Assembly (NCBI GenBank): GCA_963803495.1
Contig: CAWDMP010000002.1
Coordinates: 3,596,001-3,660,000, forward strand
Length of the DNA stretch: 64,000 bases
Direction of reading: 5' to 3'
Source of the DNA: Persicitalea sp963803495
GTDB taxonomy: Bacteria; Bacteroidota; Bacteroidia; Cytophagales; Spirosomataceae
In this document: in pieces, positions 27,088 to 36,837 of the stretch
Numbering within the stretch: position 1 is the stretch's first letter
How the letters are laid out: the number at the start of each line of letters is the position of its first letter
Position numbers and translations under genes: made by a program
The notes under the pieces: model-generated
Databases searched by the model: none
Seen by the model: only the letters and a program-made list of their open reading frames with translations
Told to the model about the DNA's origin: nothing

Positions 27088-28875
27088 ATGTGTGGCATCA
27101 CCACGGTGTTTAAATTTGATACGATCACAGCGGTCGACAAGCAGAATCTGGAGGCCATGAACAATGAGATGCACTACCGCGGCCCGGATGATCGCGGTAC
27201 ATGGTTCGATGAGAAATGCGGTATGGCGCAAGTCCGACTTTCCATTATTGGACTGGATGCCGGTAAGCAACCTCTGTTCAACGAAGACGAATCTTTGGTG
27301 CTTATCTGCAACGGGGAGATTTACAATTACATCGAGATAAAGCAGGATTTGCTCAGCAAAGGCCATGTATTTAATTCCGATAGCGATTCTGAAACGATTC
27401 TACACTTGTACGAAGAGTACGGAGTCGATTGTCTGAAATATCTTCGCGGTATGTTTGCCTTTTGTCTTTGGGATTCCCGCCAAAAGAAACTGTTCGTGGT
27501 GCGTGATCGAATCGGCGAGAAAACATTGTACTACACCCAAACGCAAACGGGTGTGGTGTTCAGCACCGAGCTGAAGGCTATCTTGAAATACTATGTCGAT
27601 TGTCCCCAGGTTAATCTGGAGCAATTGGCCACCCCAATACGGTACACCGCTCCCCAGAGTAAGAGCGAGACCTATATCGACCAAATCAAGCGCGTCGAGC
27701 CTGGACAGTACATTACAGTCGGGCAGACCGGAATTCAAAAATTTTCGTACTGGAAGCGAGACCACACGGATCGTTTCAAAGGATCCTACGAAGAGGCCCG
27801 CACCAAGTCCTTGGACCTGTTGAGAGAATCGGTGAACCTTTGCCTGCGCAGCGATGTGCCAGTCGCAGTGATGTTGAGCGGCGGCGTGGATTCCAGCGCA
27901 ATCGCAGCGCTGGCGAGCGAATCGGGCCGGGAAGTACACACCATCACCGCAGGCTACAAGGGACAGCATGATTGCGACGAGCGGGACGTGGCCCGCAGAT
28001 TTGCAAAAGAAAAAGGCTTCATGTACCACGAAGTGGAATTGGATGAATCGGATTTTAAAAACTGTTTCGACGAATTTACTGAGCACATCGACGAACCCAT
28101 CACCGATAGTGCAGCATTGGCGCAGTGGGCATTGTATAAAAAAGTCAAGAGCTTGGGATTCAAGGTACTGCTGGGCGGGCTGGGCGGGGACGAACTGTTT
28201 TATGGGTATCCCTATTGGAATCGCCTGGCAGAATCCCTCACCACGCACCGGCAACACTTGGCGCTGTTTCCCTGGCGGGGAATGGAAAAGAAGAAGGCTT
28301 ATGTGCAATTTCTGCGCAATAATTGGCGCTATATTTTGCAGGCAGGCTATCCCATGAAAATTCAGGATAGTTCGATTTGCTTTTGGATGCACGATGATTA
28401 TCACAAGTTTGCTTCCGAAGCCGAGTTCTTTTATAACGGCCAGAATTACGCTTTTGCAGACGTAAATCTTTCGTATGATTTCAAGAAATCCCCCTTGGGA
28501 AAAGAGCTGGATCTCGTGTACGATTTTAGTTTCGACAACATCATGACTATGGCGTATCTGTACCTCGCTGATCGGGAGGGTATGGGCAATTCTATCGAAA
28601 TACGTTCACCATTTGTGGATTACAAACTGGTGGAATTCGTTTCTTCCCTTCCGCTGGATATAAAGTACACCAAGGGTAAGCCCAAGGATTTTCTCAAGCA
28701 GATGCTCAAAGGGATCGTTCCTGATTACATCCTTTACGCCCAAAAGAGAGGATTCACCCCACCAGTCTCTTTTATCGAAGATGTCGTGACAAATTATAAT
28801 TATAAATTCTTCAAATCAAATCACAAGTTTTATAACACCGTATTGGCTGATAGAGTATTGTCACTGAATTTTTAA
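27088..28875 (+). CDS. Glutamine-dependent amidotransferase, AsnB/WbpS-like
   Basis: A 595-residue protein with the class II glutamine amidotransferase domain first (catalytic Cys2 after the initiator Met, MCGI; RGPDDRG; CNGEIYN) and an ATP-pyrophosphatase synthetase domain after about 240 (AVMLSGGVDSSAIAAL near 264, LGGLGGDELFYGY). By family this makes asparagine, but AsnB homologues inside O-antigen loci, such as WbpS, amidate uronic acids. Here several uronate-forming enzymes are nearby, so amidation of ManNAc3NAcA or a GalNAcA residue is a reasonable inference. Confidence 0.88.
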   Translation: MCGITTVFKFDTITAVDKQNLEAMNNEMHYRGPDDRGTWFDEKCGMAQVRLSIIGLDAGKQPLFNEDESLVLICNGEIYNYIEIKQDLLSKGHVFNSDSDSETILHLYEEYGVDCLKYLRGMFAFCLWDSRQKKLFVVRDRIGEKTLYYTQTQTGVVFSTELKAILKYYVDCPQVNLEQLATPIRYTAPQSKSETYIDQIKRVEPGQYITVGQTGIQKFSYWKRDHTDRFKGSYEEARTKSLDLLRESVNLCLRSDVPVAVMLSGGVDSSAIAALASESGREVHTITAGYKGQHDCDERDVARRFAKEKGFMYHEVELDESDFKNCFDEFTEHIDEPITDSAALAQWALYKKVKSLGFKVLLGGLGGDELFYGYPYWNRLAESLTTHRQHLALFPWRGMEKKKAYVQFLRNNWRYILQAGYPMKIQDSSICFWMHDDYHKFASEAEFFYNGQNYAFADVNLSYDFKKSPLGKELDLVYDFSFDNIMTMAYLYLADREGMGNSIEIRSPFVDYKLVEFVSSLPLDIKYTKGKPKDFLKQMLKGIVPDYILYAQKRGFTPPVSFIEDVVTNYNYKFFKSNHKFYNTVLADRVLSLNF

Positions 28876-28884
28876 GTAAAGACT

Positions 28885-29766
28885 ATGTTTAAAAAGAAAA
28901 TATCTAAAATCTTGAAGAAATTTAAGAGTAGCCCCAATAAAAACGGTGTATATACTGTTGGTGATTTCATTCTGAGCTGTCCGCCTAACTATGGCAACAT
29001 TAACTTCTCCGAAAAATTTGAACTGTACGATAAATTTCTTCCAGTTCTCGTGCGACATATAGATCAGGAAGGCTCTGTTATTGACATTGGTGCAAATATT
29101 GGCGATACAGCGTTTTCGATGCTTCCAAATTGTAATAATAAGATAATTGGAATAGAGGCTTCGGATTTATTTTTTGATTTTTTTGAAAAAAACGTTAAAA
29201 ATCTACTACCTGATGGTGGGGATAGAATTACCTCAGTTAAGGCATTTGTCGGCACAAGGAGGATAAGCGGGAAACTGTCTCACATGAATTGGGGGACTGC
29301 TACGTTGGACATGGAAGATAAGGATACATCTAGTGCCCATATTCCGTTGGATGAAATACTGGATTCGAAAACTAAAATATCGTTGATTAAGACAGATACC
29401 GATGGATTCGATTTTGATGTAATTGAATCTGGTAAAACTATCCTATCAACCTCAGAACCAATTTTATTTTGGGAAAATGAAATTAAGAATGATTTTCAGC
29501 TTCAAGGGTACGCTGATTTATATAATCGATTGGAGTCTATCGGATATAAATATTTATTTGTTTTTGATAATTTTGGGAATATACTCTTCGAGTACTGTAG
29601 CTATAAAGTATTAAAAGAATTGAATAACTATATATATAATTTGTATATCAACAATAGAAAAAAGACATTGTACTACACTGATGTGCTTGCCTGTACAGAG
29701 AAAAATATTATATATGTCGAAAATGCTATTAATTCATATAAGTCTATTTATAATATCAAACGATAA
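28885..29766 (+). CDS. FkbM family methyltransferase
   Basis: A 293-residue protein with the FkbM SAM-binding motif GSVIDIGANIGDTAFSML and the later ISLIKTDTDGFDFDVIESG. The gene is strikingly AT-rich with long A/T runs, unlike the AsnB gene before it, and shares this with the next gene, which points to a separately acquired pair. FkbM enzymes O-methylate sugars; in this locus it may modify or cap the glycan. Confidence 0.88.
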   Translation: MFKKKISKILKKFKSSPNKNGVYTVGDFILSCPPNYGNINFSEKFELYDKFLPVLVRHIDQEGSVIDIGANIGDTAFSMLPNCNNKIIGIEASDLFFDFFEKNVKNLLPDGGDRITSVKAFVGTRRISGKLSHMNWGTATLDMEDKDTSSAHIPLDEILDSKTKISLIKTDTDGFDFDVIESGKTILSTSEPILFWENEIKNDFQLQGYADLYNRLESIGYKYLFVFDNFGNILFEYCSYKVLKELNNYIYNLYINNRKKTLYYTDVLACTEKNIIYVENAINSYKSIYNIKR

Positions 29767-29792
29767 ATTTGAATATAGGTTAATGTTAAGTT

Positions 29793-30761
29793 ATGGATAA
29801 TGAACTTGCACCAATTGTATTGTTTGTATACAATCGGCCACATCACACAGATAAAACTTTACAACATCTCAAAGCTAATTTTTTGGCAAACGAGAGCACA
29901 CTGTACATTTACGCAGATGGGCCAAGAGTTGACTGCGACAAAGCTAAATTATCTACAATAGATGAGGTAAGATTAATTATAAAGAGGGAGAAATGGTGTA
30001 AGGAGGTAATAATTTACGAATCTAATATTAACATAGGTTTGGCCCAATCTATAAAAATGGGTGTAACTGACGTACTTAAAAGGCATGATAAAGTTATTGT
30101 TTTGGAAGATGATTTGATCACCTCGCCCGCTTTTTTAAGTTATATGAATTGTTGTTTGTCACACTATTCCGAACGGAATTCGGTTTTTTCAATTGGAGGT
30201 TACTGTTTGCCTCCTGAAAAACTAACAATTCCAAATGATTACAATTATGACGTGTTTGTTAGTCTCCGAAATACATCTTGGGGATGGGCTACGTGGCAGA
30301 ATAGATGGAAACAAGTGGATTGGAATGTTAATTTGTTTGACGAAATCAGCAATAATCCGTTTATCGTCGATTCATTAAATTGGAAAGGTGATGATGTATT
30401 CAAAATGCTTCAATCACAACAAAATGGTAGTTTGAATATTTGGTCAATACAATTCGTAGTAGCACATTTTGTCAATCATGCTATTTCTATTTTACCTACT
30501 AAATCATATGTTGATAACATCGGAATGGATGGAACTGGAGAGAACTGTATCTCAACTGATTCACTAAAAAACTCAGAATTGAACACAAATACGAACATAA
30601 AACTTTTAGACATACTTTATCAAGATAAACGTATAATAAATAGCTTTTATAATGCTTATTGTCATTTGAAACGACCATTGTGGCAGAAGATTTTCAACAG
30701 AATGAGTAGATTATTTGGTGGTGAAAATATTTATAACATAAAGAGAAAAATATATAATTGA
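29793..30761 (+). CDS. GT-A type glycosyltransferase
   Basis: A 322-residue protein opening APIVLFVYNRPHHTDKTLQ, with YIYADGPRVDC, a DxD-like acidic cluster VIVLEDDLITSPAF near residue 105 and SWGWATWQNRWKQVDW. This looks like the family of sugar transferases seen in capsule loci whose acceptors are unknown. It is AT-rich like the preceding FkbM gene. No membrane segment is seen. Confidence 0.78.
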   Translation: MDNELAPIVLFVYNRPHHTDKTLQHLKANFLANESTLYIYADGPRVDCDKAKLSTIDEVRLIIKREKWCKEVIIYESNINIGLAQSIKMGVTDVLKRHDKVIVLEDDLITSPAFLSYMNCCLSHYSERNSVFSIGGYCLPPEKLTIPNDYNYDVFVSLRNTSWGWATWQNRWKQVDWNVNLFDEISNNPFIVDSLNWKGDDVFKMLQSQQNGSLNIWSIQFVVAHFVNHAISILPTKSYVDNIGMDGTGENCISTDSLKNSELNTNTNIKLLDILYQDKRIINSFYNAYCHLKRPLWQKIFNRMSRLFGGENIYNIKRKIYN

Positions 30762-30778
30762 TGATTTTGTCAAAATAG

Positions 30779-32212
30779 TTGATAAATCTATTCTTGCTCT
30801 TTAATAGTTACATCTTCGTCTTATTTCTGGCGGTAACGCTGGTAGTGTATTATCTAGCGCCGTTGCGGCGGTACCAGGTGGGGGTGCTGATCGTGGCGAG
30901 TTCGGTTTTTTACGCCTTTCACGACGTGACGTTGTTGGTTTTGCTGGTGATTTCGATTGCTATCAATGCCGCCACGAGTTACGCCGTGGAGTACAGTACG
31001 CCCGACCGCCGCGGGTTTTACGCTACGCTGGGGGTTGTGGCGAATCTCGCGATTCTGGTGTTTTTCAAGTATGGGCCGCTGATGGCGCGGTCGTTTTTTG
31101 CGCCGGGCCAGACCCTGGGCGACTACCTGCTGGCGATTCCGCTGCCGCTGGGCATTTCGTTTTATACCTTTCAAGGGATCAGCCTGCTGGTCGATGTCTT
31201 TCGGGATCGGCACGGCAAGCGGGCCGAGGACAAGTCGATGGTCGTGCCTTCGTTCGGAGAACACGTGCAGCGCACATACTTTTTCATTTCGTTCTTCCCG
31301 CAGTTGGTAGCCGGGCCGATCGTGAAGGCACAGGAATTCATGCCGCAGATTGGCCCCAAGACGCTGGCCAACGTGGATTGGAATTTTTGCTTCCGGAATC
31401 TGGTGGTGGGGTACTTTCTCAAAATGGTGGTGGCCGACAATCTGAAAGAATTCACCTACCTCACCGAGTACCCTTACTTTTTATCCTACAAACCCATCGA
31501 TCTGTTCATGCTGCTGATCGGCTATTCCTGCCAGATTTTCGCCGACTTTGCGGGTTACTCATCCATCGCCATTGGTTTGGCGGGACTGTTTGGGTACCGG
31601 CTGCACATCAACTTTAACTTCCCCTACGTATCGGGCTCGTTCCGTGAATTCTGGAAGCGCTGGCACATTTCGTTGTCGTCGTTTCTGATGGAGTACCTGT
31701 ACTTTCCGCTGGGCGGCAGCCAAAAGGGGAAGGCGCGTACATACCTTAATCTGTTCATCGTGATGGCGCTGGGCGGGTTGTGGCATGGGGCGGCGTGGAG
31801 CTACCTGGTGTGGGGCTTCGTCCACGGGATTTTTCTGAGCGCCGAGCGCTTTGTGTTCGAAGCGTTCGGCTGGAACCTCAACCGATTGCGCAGCGTGCCG
31901 TACGCGGTGCTGGTATTCTTGGTCGTTACCTTCGCCTGGCTGCTTTTCCGGCTCGAGTTCAGCTACGCCCTGCTTTACCTTACTACCATGTTTTCGCGCT
32001 TTACGCTATCGTTCGATACCCATTTGTTGTTCCACATCCTCGTGTATTCGCTGCCGGTGGCACTGTACCACGCCCACGGCGCGTGGCGCGAGCGGGTGGG
32101 TAATGCCGGGTTGGTGGGGACCCGCCTGCAGTACGGCGTGTACGCGCTGCTGCTGTTTCTGATTATGTTCAACAGCGGGTCGTCGGGTACGTTTATCTAT
32201 TTTCAATTTTAG
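30779..32212 (+). CDS. MBOAT-family O-acyltransferase, AlgI-like
   Basis: A 477-residue polytopic membrane protein with about ten to twelve helices. It carries MBOAT landmarks: LPLGISFYTFQGISLLVDV, FFPQLVAGPIVKAQEFMPQI, FREFWKRWHISLSSFLMEY and the catalytic-His segment ALGGLWHGAAWSYLVWG. AlgI homologues pass acetyl groups across the inner membrane to a periplasmic partner. The start is TTG 30779. Base composition returns abruptly to GC-rich here. The following gene encodes the likely SGNH-type partner. Confidence 0.92.
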   Translation: MINLFLLFNSYIFVLFLAVTLVVYYLAPLRRYQVGVLIVASSVFYAFHDVTLLVLLVISIAINAATSYAVEYSTPDRRGFYATLGVVANLAILVFFKYGPLMARSFFAPGQTLGDYLLAIPLPLGISFYTFQGISLLVDVFRDRHGKRAEDKSMVVPSFGEHVQRTYFFISFFPQLVAGPIVKAQEFMPQIGPKTLANVDWNFCFRNLVVGYFLKMVVADNLKEFTYLTEYPYFLSYKPIDLFMLLIGYSCQIFADFAGYSSIAIGLAGLFGYRLHINFNFPYVSGSFREFWKRWHISLSSFLMEYLYFPLGGSQKGKARTYLNLFIVMALGGLWHGAAWSYLVWGFVHGIFLSAERFVFEAFGWNLNRLRSVPYAVLVFLVVTFAWLLFRLEFSYALLYLTTMFSRFTLSFDTHLLFHILVYSLPVALYHAHGAWRERVGNAGLVGTRLQYGVYALLLFLIMFNSGSSGTFIYFQF

Positions 32213-32215
32213 GGC

Positions 32216-33078
32216 ATGATTGGTAAATCACTGCTGGGTTTTCTGGTGCTTACGCTGCTGTACGCCCTCGCGATGGCCGCTTTTCCCGGCTTGAGCGTGT
32301 CGCAAAACCAGAATCAGACCAACTACATCAAGGCCGAGCAGTACCTGTACAGCGACTCGGCCGCCCGGCCCGTCGTGTTGGTGGGGACGTCTCTATCGGC
32401 GCGACTGGTCATGGATAGTCTGCCCGATTTTTACAATCTGGCGTTCGGTGGCATGAGCGTAACCGATGGCCTGGCGATTGTCGGTCGCCGGGAGGAGAAG
32501 CCCGAGATGCTGTTGATCGAAACGGATTTGTACTACAAAGCGGGTTCGGCGACTTTTCTTGAACCGCTGTTCAATCCCATCAATTACCAACTCAAGAAGT
32601 ACCTGACGGCTTCCCGCTCCGACAAGCAGCCCATCGCGTTGGCTACGGCGGGGGCGATTGCGGGCGTCAAGAATATAAAGAAGAGTACCCGCGAGACTGA
32701 TGCCCCCAAAGCCGAAAAAGAAGTGTCTCTCAAACAGCGGGTATTTGAGGATCAACGTACAGTGTACGCCACGCTTCCCGAAGCTGAAAGCGTAGCGCGC
32801 GAACTGGTCCGGTTGCAGCAGCAGATCGGTACGTTAGAAAAGCAAGGCGTAAAAATAGCCTTCGTGGAAATACCGATCAACGCCGAATTGATCAACAGCG
32901 TCCGGCAAAAGTACGCGGGCAGAAGTTTCGCCAGACTTTTCCGCCCGACCGCTACACGTACGTACCCGATACCGTTTGGAATTTCAAAACCACCGATGGG
33001 CTGCACATGGCGACAAGTGAAGCCGAGCGCTATTCGGGGTTTCTGCGCACCTGGTACCAACATCATAAACTAAAATAA
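32216..33078 (+). CDS. SGNH/AlgX-like partner of the MBOAT acyltransferase (frameshifted near 32919)
   Basis: The start lies 3 bp after the MBOAT stop. An N-terminal helix (LLGFLVLTLLYALAMAAF) is followed by a periplasmic domain with an SGNH-like first block VVLVGTSLSARL and YNLAFGGMSVTDGLAI. The frame breaks near 32918-32920; read through, it continues QKFRQTFPPDRYTYVPDTVW and DGLHMATSEAERYSGFLRTW to TAA 33076-33078, where DGLHM supplies the expected catalytic D-x-x-H. Without the shift the frame ends at 33073 with an unrelated tail. It probably transfers acyl groups received from the MBOAT protein onto the glycan. Confidence 0.78.
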
Positions 33079-33092
33079 ACCTTCCTAAATCA

Positions 33093-33968
33093 ATGAACCT
33101 CACCCATGCTTTCACCAAAGTACTGAAGAAAACCGGAGTCCTACCTTCGTTTAACTTTCATAAAGAGACAAATTTTAAAGGCGTTTCCGTTAAGGTACCC
33201 TTACGAAACGGGCTGGGGTACGGCAATCTTTTTTTGAAGTCAAGTTGGTTGCCGACGCTAAGCGCCAAACTGCTGCAAAAGAATCCCGGCAGTTTTATCG
33301 ACGTAGGCGTCAATATCGGCCAAACGCTCGTAGTGATAAAGTCTATCGCTCCCGATGTGCAATACGTTGGTTTCGAGCCTAACGTATCGTGCTGCTACTA
33401 CATAAAGGAACTGATCAAGGCAAACAAGTACCAAAAGGCCGACGTGTACAACCTTGCGTTGTCTGATAAATTAGCCCACCTGTCACTTGGAATGGATTCA
33501 GAAACGGATTCTCGCGCTTCGGTAGTGGCCGAGCTTCGGCCCGATTTCTTTTCCAAAAAAGACCGGGTTTTGGCTTTTGCCTACGATGATCTGCAGCTCG
33601 ATGAGCAGATAGCGGTGATCAAAATAGACGTGGAAGGCGCGGAATACGGTGTGATCAAGGGTATGCAAAAGGCTATTGCTAAATACCAGCCAGTCATTAT
33701 TTGTGAAGTACTGGATATTCATAGCCAAGAGGCGGCCGAATTTACCATCAATCAGGCGCACGACCTTGGTCAATTATTGACTTCACTCGACTATAAGATC
33801 ATTCAGTTGGAACAGTCGGGCACGAGGGGAGAGATTGCGGCTTATAAGGTACTAGACAAATTCAATTTGGCTTTTTGGACGAAAGAAAGCCCCAAAACGA
33901 ACGATTATGTTTTTGTTCCGGCGGCTCGGTTGGCTGAGATGCAGGCGACATTGGAAGAGCTAGCCTAA
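33093..33968 (+). CDS. FkbM family methyltransferase
   Basis: A 291-residue protein: SAM-binding GSFIDVGVNIGQTLVVIKS, acidic loop YVGFEPNVSCCYYIKELI and IAVIKIDVEGAEYGVIKGM, all diagnostic of FkbM enzymes. It is the second member of the family in the locus but is GC-rich and not close to the one at 28885, so it is probably not a recent duplicate. Likely O-methylates a sugar hydroxyl. Confidence 0.88.
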   Translation: MNLTHAFTKVLKKTGVLPSFNFHKETNFKGVSVKVPLRNGLGYGNLFLKSSWLPTLSAKLLQKNPGSFIDVGVNIGQTLVVIKSIAPDVQYVGFEPNVSCCYYIKELIKANKYQKADVYNLALSDKLAHLSLGMDSETDSRASVVAELRPDFFSKKDRVLAFAYDDLQLDEQIAVIKIDVEGAEYGVIKGMQKAIAKYQPVIICEVLDIHSQEAAEFTINQAHDLGQLLTSLDYKIIQLEQSGTRGEIAAYKVLDKFNLAFWTKESPKTNDYVFVPAARLAEMQATLEELA

Positions 33969-33970
33969 AT

Positions 33971-34762
33971 TTGAAGCTCTCCATCATTACCATCAACTAC
34001 AACGACGCTGCGGGTTTGCGAAAAACCATCGAAAGCGTAGTCGCGCAAACGTCGCCCGACATTGAGTACCTGGTCATCGACGGCGGCTCGACCGACGGCA
34101 GCGCGGCGGTGGTGCAGGAGTACCACGATAAAATTGACTATCAAATCAGCGAGCCAGACCGGGGCATCTACCACGCCATGAACAAAGGCATCGCGCGGGC
34201 CACGGGTACCTACTGCCAGTTCCTGAACTCGGGCGACTGGCTGGTCGCGCCGGACACGACGCAACGGATGTTGGCCGCGCTGAACGGCAGCGCTATCTTG
34301 TATGGCAACCTCGTCAAACATTGGCCCGACGGCCGCACGCTCCGCAATGAAGCCGTCGAAGCTGATTCGCTTTTCACCTATTACAGCAGCACGCTCAATC
34401 ATGCCTCGGCCTACATCCGCCGCGATTTGTTTACGAAATACGGTCATTATGACGAGTCGCTTAGAATCGTGGCAGACTGGAAGTTTTACCTTTTGGCCAT
34501 CGGAATGGGCGGTGAGTCGGTCCAGTACATCGACATCGACATGGTAAACTTCGATATGGGCGGCATCAGTAATCAGCAGAGCGATTTGATTAAAACCGAG
34601 CGCCGTCAGGTTTTGCAAGAAGTCTTGCCTGTCAATTTATTGCTCGATTTCGACCGGTTCGGTCTGTCGCTCCGTCAAATGCGCCGCATCGAGCGTTACC
34701 CCTGGGCGCGGAAAATCGTTTGGCTGCTGGATCGGGTGCTATTCAAGTGGGAAAAGCGATGA
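33971..34762 (+). CDS. Family 2 glycosyltransferase
   Basis: A 263-residue GT-A enzyme from TTG 33971, three bases past the previous stop. Motifs LSIITINYNDAAGLRKTIES, YLVIDGGSTDGS, DRGIYHAMNKGIARATG and LNSGDWLVAP are close to those of the gene at 25089, so the two are paralogues. Its stop overlaps the next start (ATGA), suggesting translational coupling. Confidence 0.9.
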   Translation: MKLSIITINYNDAAGLRKTIESVVAQTSPDIEYLVIDGGSTDGSAAVVQEYHDKIDYQISEPDRGIYHAMNKGIARATGTYCQFLNSGDWLVAPDTTQRMLAALNGSAILYGNLVKHWPDGRTLRNEAVEADSLFTYYSSTLNHASAYIRRDLFTKYGHYDESLRIVADWKFYLLAIGMGGESVQYIDIDMVNFDMGGISNQQSDLIKTERRQVLQEVLPVNLLLDFDRFGLSLRQMRRIERYPWARKIVWLLDRVLFKWEKR

Positions 34763-35838
34763 GTGCACCTATCCTATTTTCGGTCATCATTCCGCTTTAC
34801 AACAAAGCCGCCTACATCCAAAAGGCGGTCGAGTCCGTCTTGCGGCAGACCCACGAGGCTTTTGAACTGATTATCGTCAACGACGGCTCCACAGACGATA
34901 GCCTGGCGGTGGTGCAGGTTATGCAGGACCCGCGCATCCGCATTCTCGATCAGTCTAATCAGGGTGTGGCTGCGGCGCGCAACAACGGCGTGGCGGTGAC
35001 GCGCTACGAGTACATCGCTTTCCTGGACGGGGACGATTGGTGGGACGAGACCTTTCTAGAAAAAATGGCGCAACTCATCACCGACTTTCCCGACGCGGGC
35101 ATCTACGGCTGCCAGTATTTTTGGGTCAAGAACGGGCGACAAAAAGTGTCGCTCAACCAAAAGACGCCGGGCTTCGCGGGCTATCTCGACTACTTTTCGG
35201 CGTACAGCCACGCCTGGTGGATGCCACTAACGTCCATTTCCGTGGTGATTCGGAAGTCGGTTTTTCTGGAAATGGATGGCTTCAAGACTACGCTAAAATT
35301 TGGTGAAGACTTCGACCTCTGGGTCAGGATCGCGCTGAAACACAAAGTGGCTTACCTCAACGAGCCGCTGGCCTACTACAATCAGGATGCCGCCGCCACG
35401 GGCCGGGCGCTGGGCGACAAGCGCTGGAAAACAGAGGAGCATTTCCTGTTCAATCTGGATTATTTGGCCGAAGCCGAACAAACCAATTCCGCTTTGAAAA
35501 ATATGCTGGACGGCCTCCGTGTCCGGGGACTAAAGAAATTTTACTTGCGCAACGACCACATTGACGAAGTAGCCGCGCTGCTGGACCGGGTGGACTTAGA
35601 TCAGCAGTCCAGGTACTATCAAAGAATCTACAATTGGCCCAAACCTCTGGTGAAACTCTACATCGAGGGTAAAAAGCTAGGCTCGACCGTGAAACAAACG
35701 TTACGAAAAACTTCAAAGAAAAATGAAAACAACGCATCTGATGGGAACCTTGAACCGGGGTGGGGCCGAAACGCTGGTGCTGGACATCTGCCGGAACGCC
35801 GCGAAAGCCGGGCTGGACCTGACCCTCATCCATCGTAA
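34759..35838 (+). CDS. Family 2 glycosyltransferase
   Basis: From ATG 34759 it encodes 359 residues. The GT-A core has FSVIIPLYNKAAYIQKAVES, IIVNDGSTDDSL and the DxD-type FLDGDDWWDE, then KFGEDFDLWVRIAL. The frame runs 116 bp into the next gene, and its last 35 residues (after KTSKKNE) are only a shadow of that gene. The family usually ends at about this point, so either a stop has been lost through an indel near 35720 or the overlap is real. Confidence 0.88.
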   Translation: MSAPILFSVIIPLYNKAAYIQKAVESVLRQTHEAFELIIVNDGSTDDSLAVVQVMQDPRIRILDQSNQGVAAARNNGVAVTRYEYIAFLDGDDWWDETFLEKMAQLITDFPDAGIYGCQYFWVKNGRQKVSLNQKTPGFAGYLDYFSAYSHAWWMPLTSISVVIRKSVFLEMDGFKTTLKFGEDFDLWVRIALKHKVAYLNEPLAYYNQDAAATGRALGDKRWKTEEHFLFNLDYLAEAEQTNSALKNMLDGLRVRGLKKFYLRNDHIDEVAALLDRVDLDQQSRYYQRIYNWPKPLVKLYIEGKKLGSTVKQTLRKTSKKNENNASDGNLEPGWGRNAGAGHLPERRESRAGPDPHPS

Positions 35839-36829
35839 AAGTGGCCTGTTGGCTGAGAATTTTATGGCCTCGGGCGTCGAAATGATCCGGTTGCGGCCGG
35901 AATCTCGCCTAGACTGGAAATACCTGCGCCGGTTGCGGCGAATCGTCAAACGCAAGCAATTGGATATTCTGCACGCGCATCAGGTACTTGACGCCGTGTA
36001 CGCCCTGCTGGCTACTGCGGGCATGTCAACCAGAGTCGTGCTGAGTCTGCACGGTCACGGTGTGGGCGACGGGGTGCTTTCCGGTGTCATGCGCAGATTG
36101 GCCATTTCCCGAAGTGATAGGGTGGTGTTTGTCAGCGAAAACCAGCGGAAGTACTACGAGGATCGTTTTGGCAGGATAAAAAAAGGACTCGTACTCTCCA
36201 ATGGACTGGATTTCGGCAAGTTTGGCGGACCCACGATTGGTAAACCGCTTCGTCAGGAATTGGGCGTTGATCGCGAGACGCTGCTTTTCGGCACGGTTGG
36301 AAATTTTTCGTCCGGTCGTGACCAAATGACGATCTGCCGTTTCCTGACTCTTTTGCAAAAAGAGCCCATTCCTTTCCACTTTGTTTTTGTAGGGGGCGCT
36401 TTGCCTTCTGAGCCGCAGCTGTACCGGGCTTGCTCCGACTACTGCGTCGAGCATGGCTTAGCCAATCAGGTTTCTTTTTTGGGGAGCCGTTCCGATGTCC
36501 CGGCGATCCTGCCGCAACTCGACGCTTTTGTTTATTCCACCGTTCACGATACCTTTGGGATCGCGGTAGTGGAAGCCATTGCTAACGGAATTCCGGTATT
36601 TGTCAACGATTGGGAGGTAATGCAGGAAGTGACCGACAACGGAAAATGGGCCACGATCTACCGTACGAAGGATGAAAACGATCTGTTAGAAAAATTTCTG
36701 AAATTCATTCCAAAACGGGCGCATTATTCAAAAAGTGCCATTCAAAATGCCCTGGAGGTGAAAGAACGCTACGGCATTGAACCCTATCTGGACGCCTTAA
36801 AAGCCACGTACCAGACCCTCCTAACTTAA
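35723..36829 (+). CDS. Family 4 glycosyltransferase
   Basis: A 368-residue GT-B enzyme: N-terminal MGTLNRGGAETLVLDICRNA (acceptor-side glycine loop), DILHAHQVLDAVYALL, then the donor domain from about 190 with LFGTVGNFSSGRDQM, FVGGALPSEPQLY and VYSTVHDTFGIAVVEAIANG, which holds the E-x-x-E-like donor motif. Nearest in style to capsule GT4 enzymes using GalNAc, Gal or Glc donors. Confidence 0.9.
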   Translation: MKTTHLMGTLNRGGAETLVLDICRNAAKAGLDLTLIHRKSGLLAENFMASGVEMIRLRPESRLDWKYLRRLRRIVKRKQLDILHAHQVLDAVYALLATAGMSTRVVLSLHGHGVGDGVLSGVMRRLAISRSDRVVFVSENQRKYYEDRFGRIKKGLVLSNGLDFGKFGGPTIGKPLRQELGVDRETLLFGTVGNFSSGRDQMTICRFLTLLQKEPIPFHFVFVGGALPSEPQLYRACSDYCVEHGLANQVSFLGSRSDVPAILPQLDAFVYSTVHDTFGIAVVEAIANGIPVFVNDWEVMQEVTDNGKWATIYRTKDENDLLEKFLKFIPKRAHYSKSAIQNALEVKERYGIEPYLDALKATYQTLLT

Positions 36830-36837
36830 TAAAGCCT

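Noticed and set aside
27400..28404. 334-residue ORF antisense to the AsnB-like gene
   Set aside because: No recognisable domain; it is the complement of a conserved amidotransferase and reads as a shadow.
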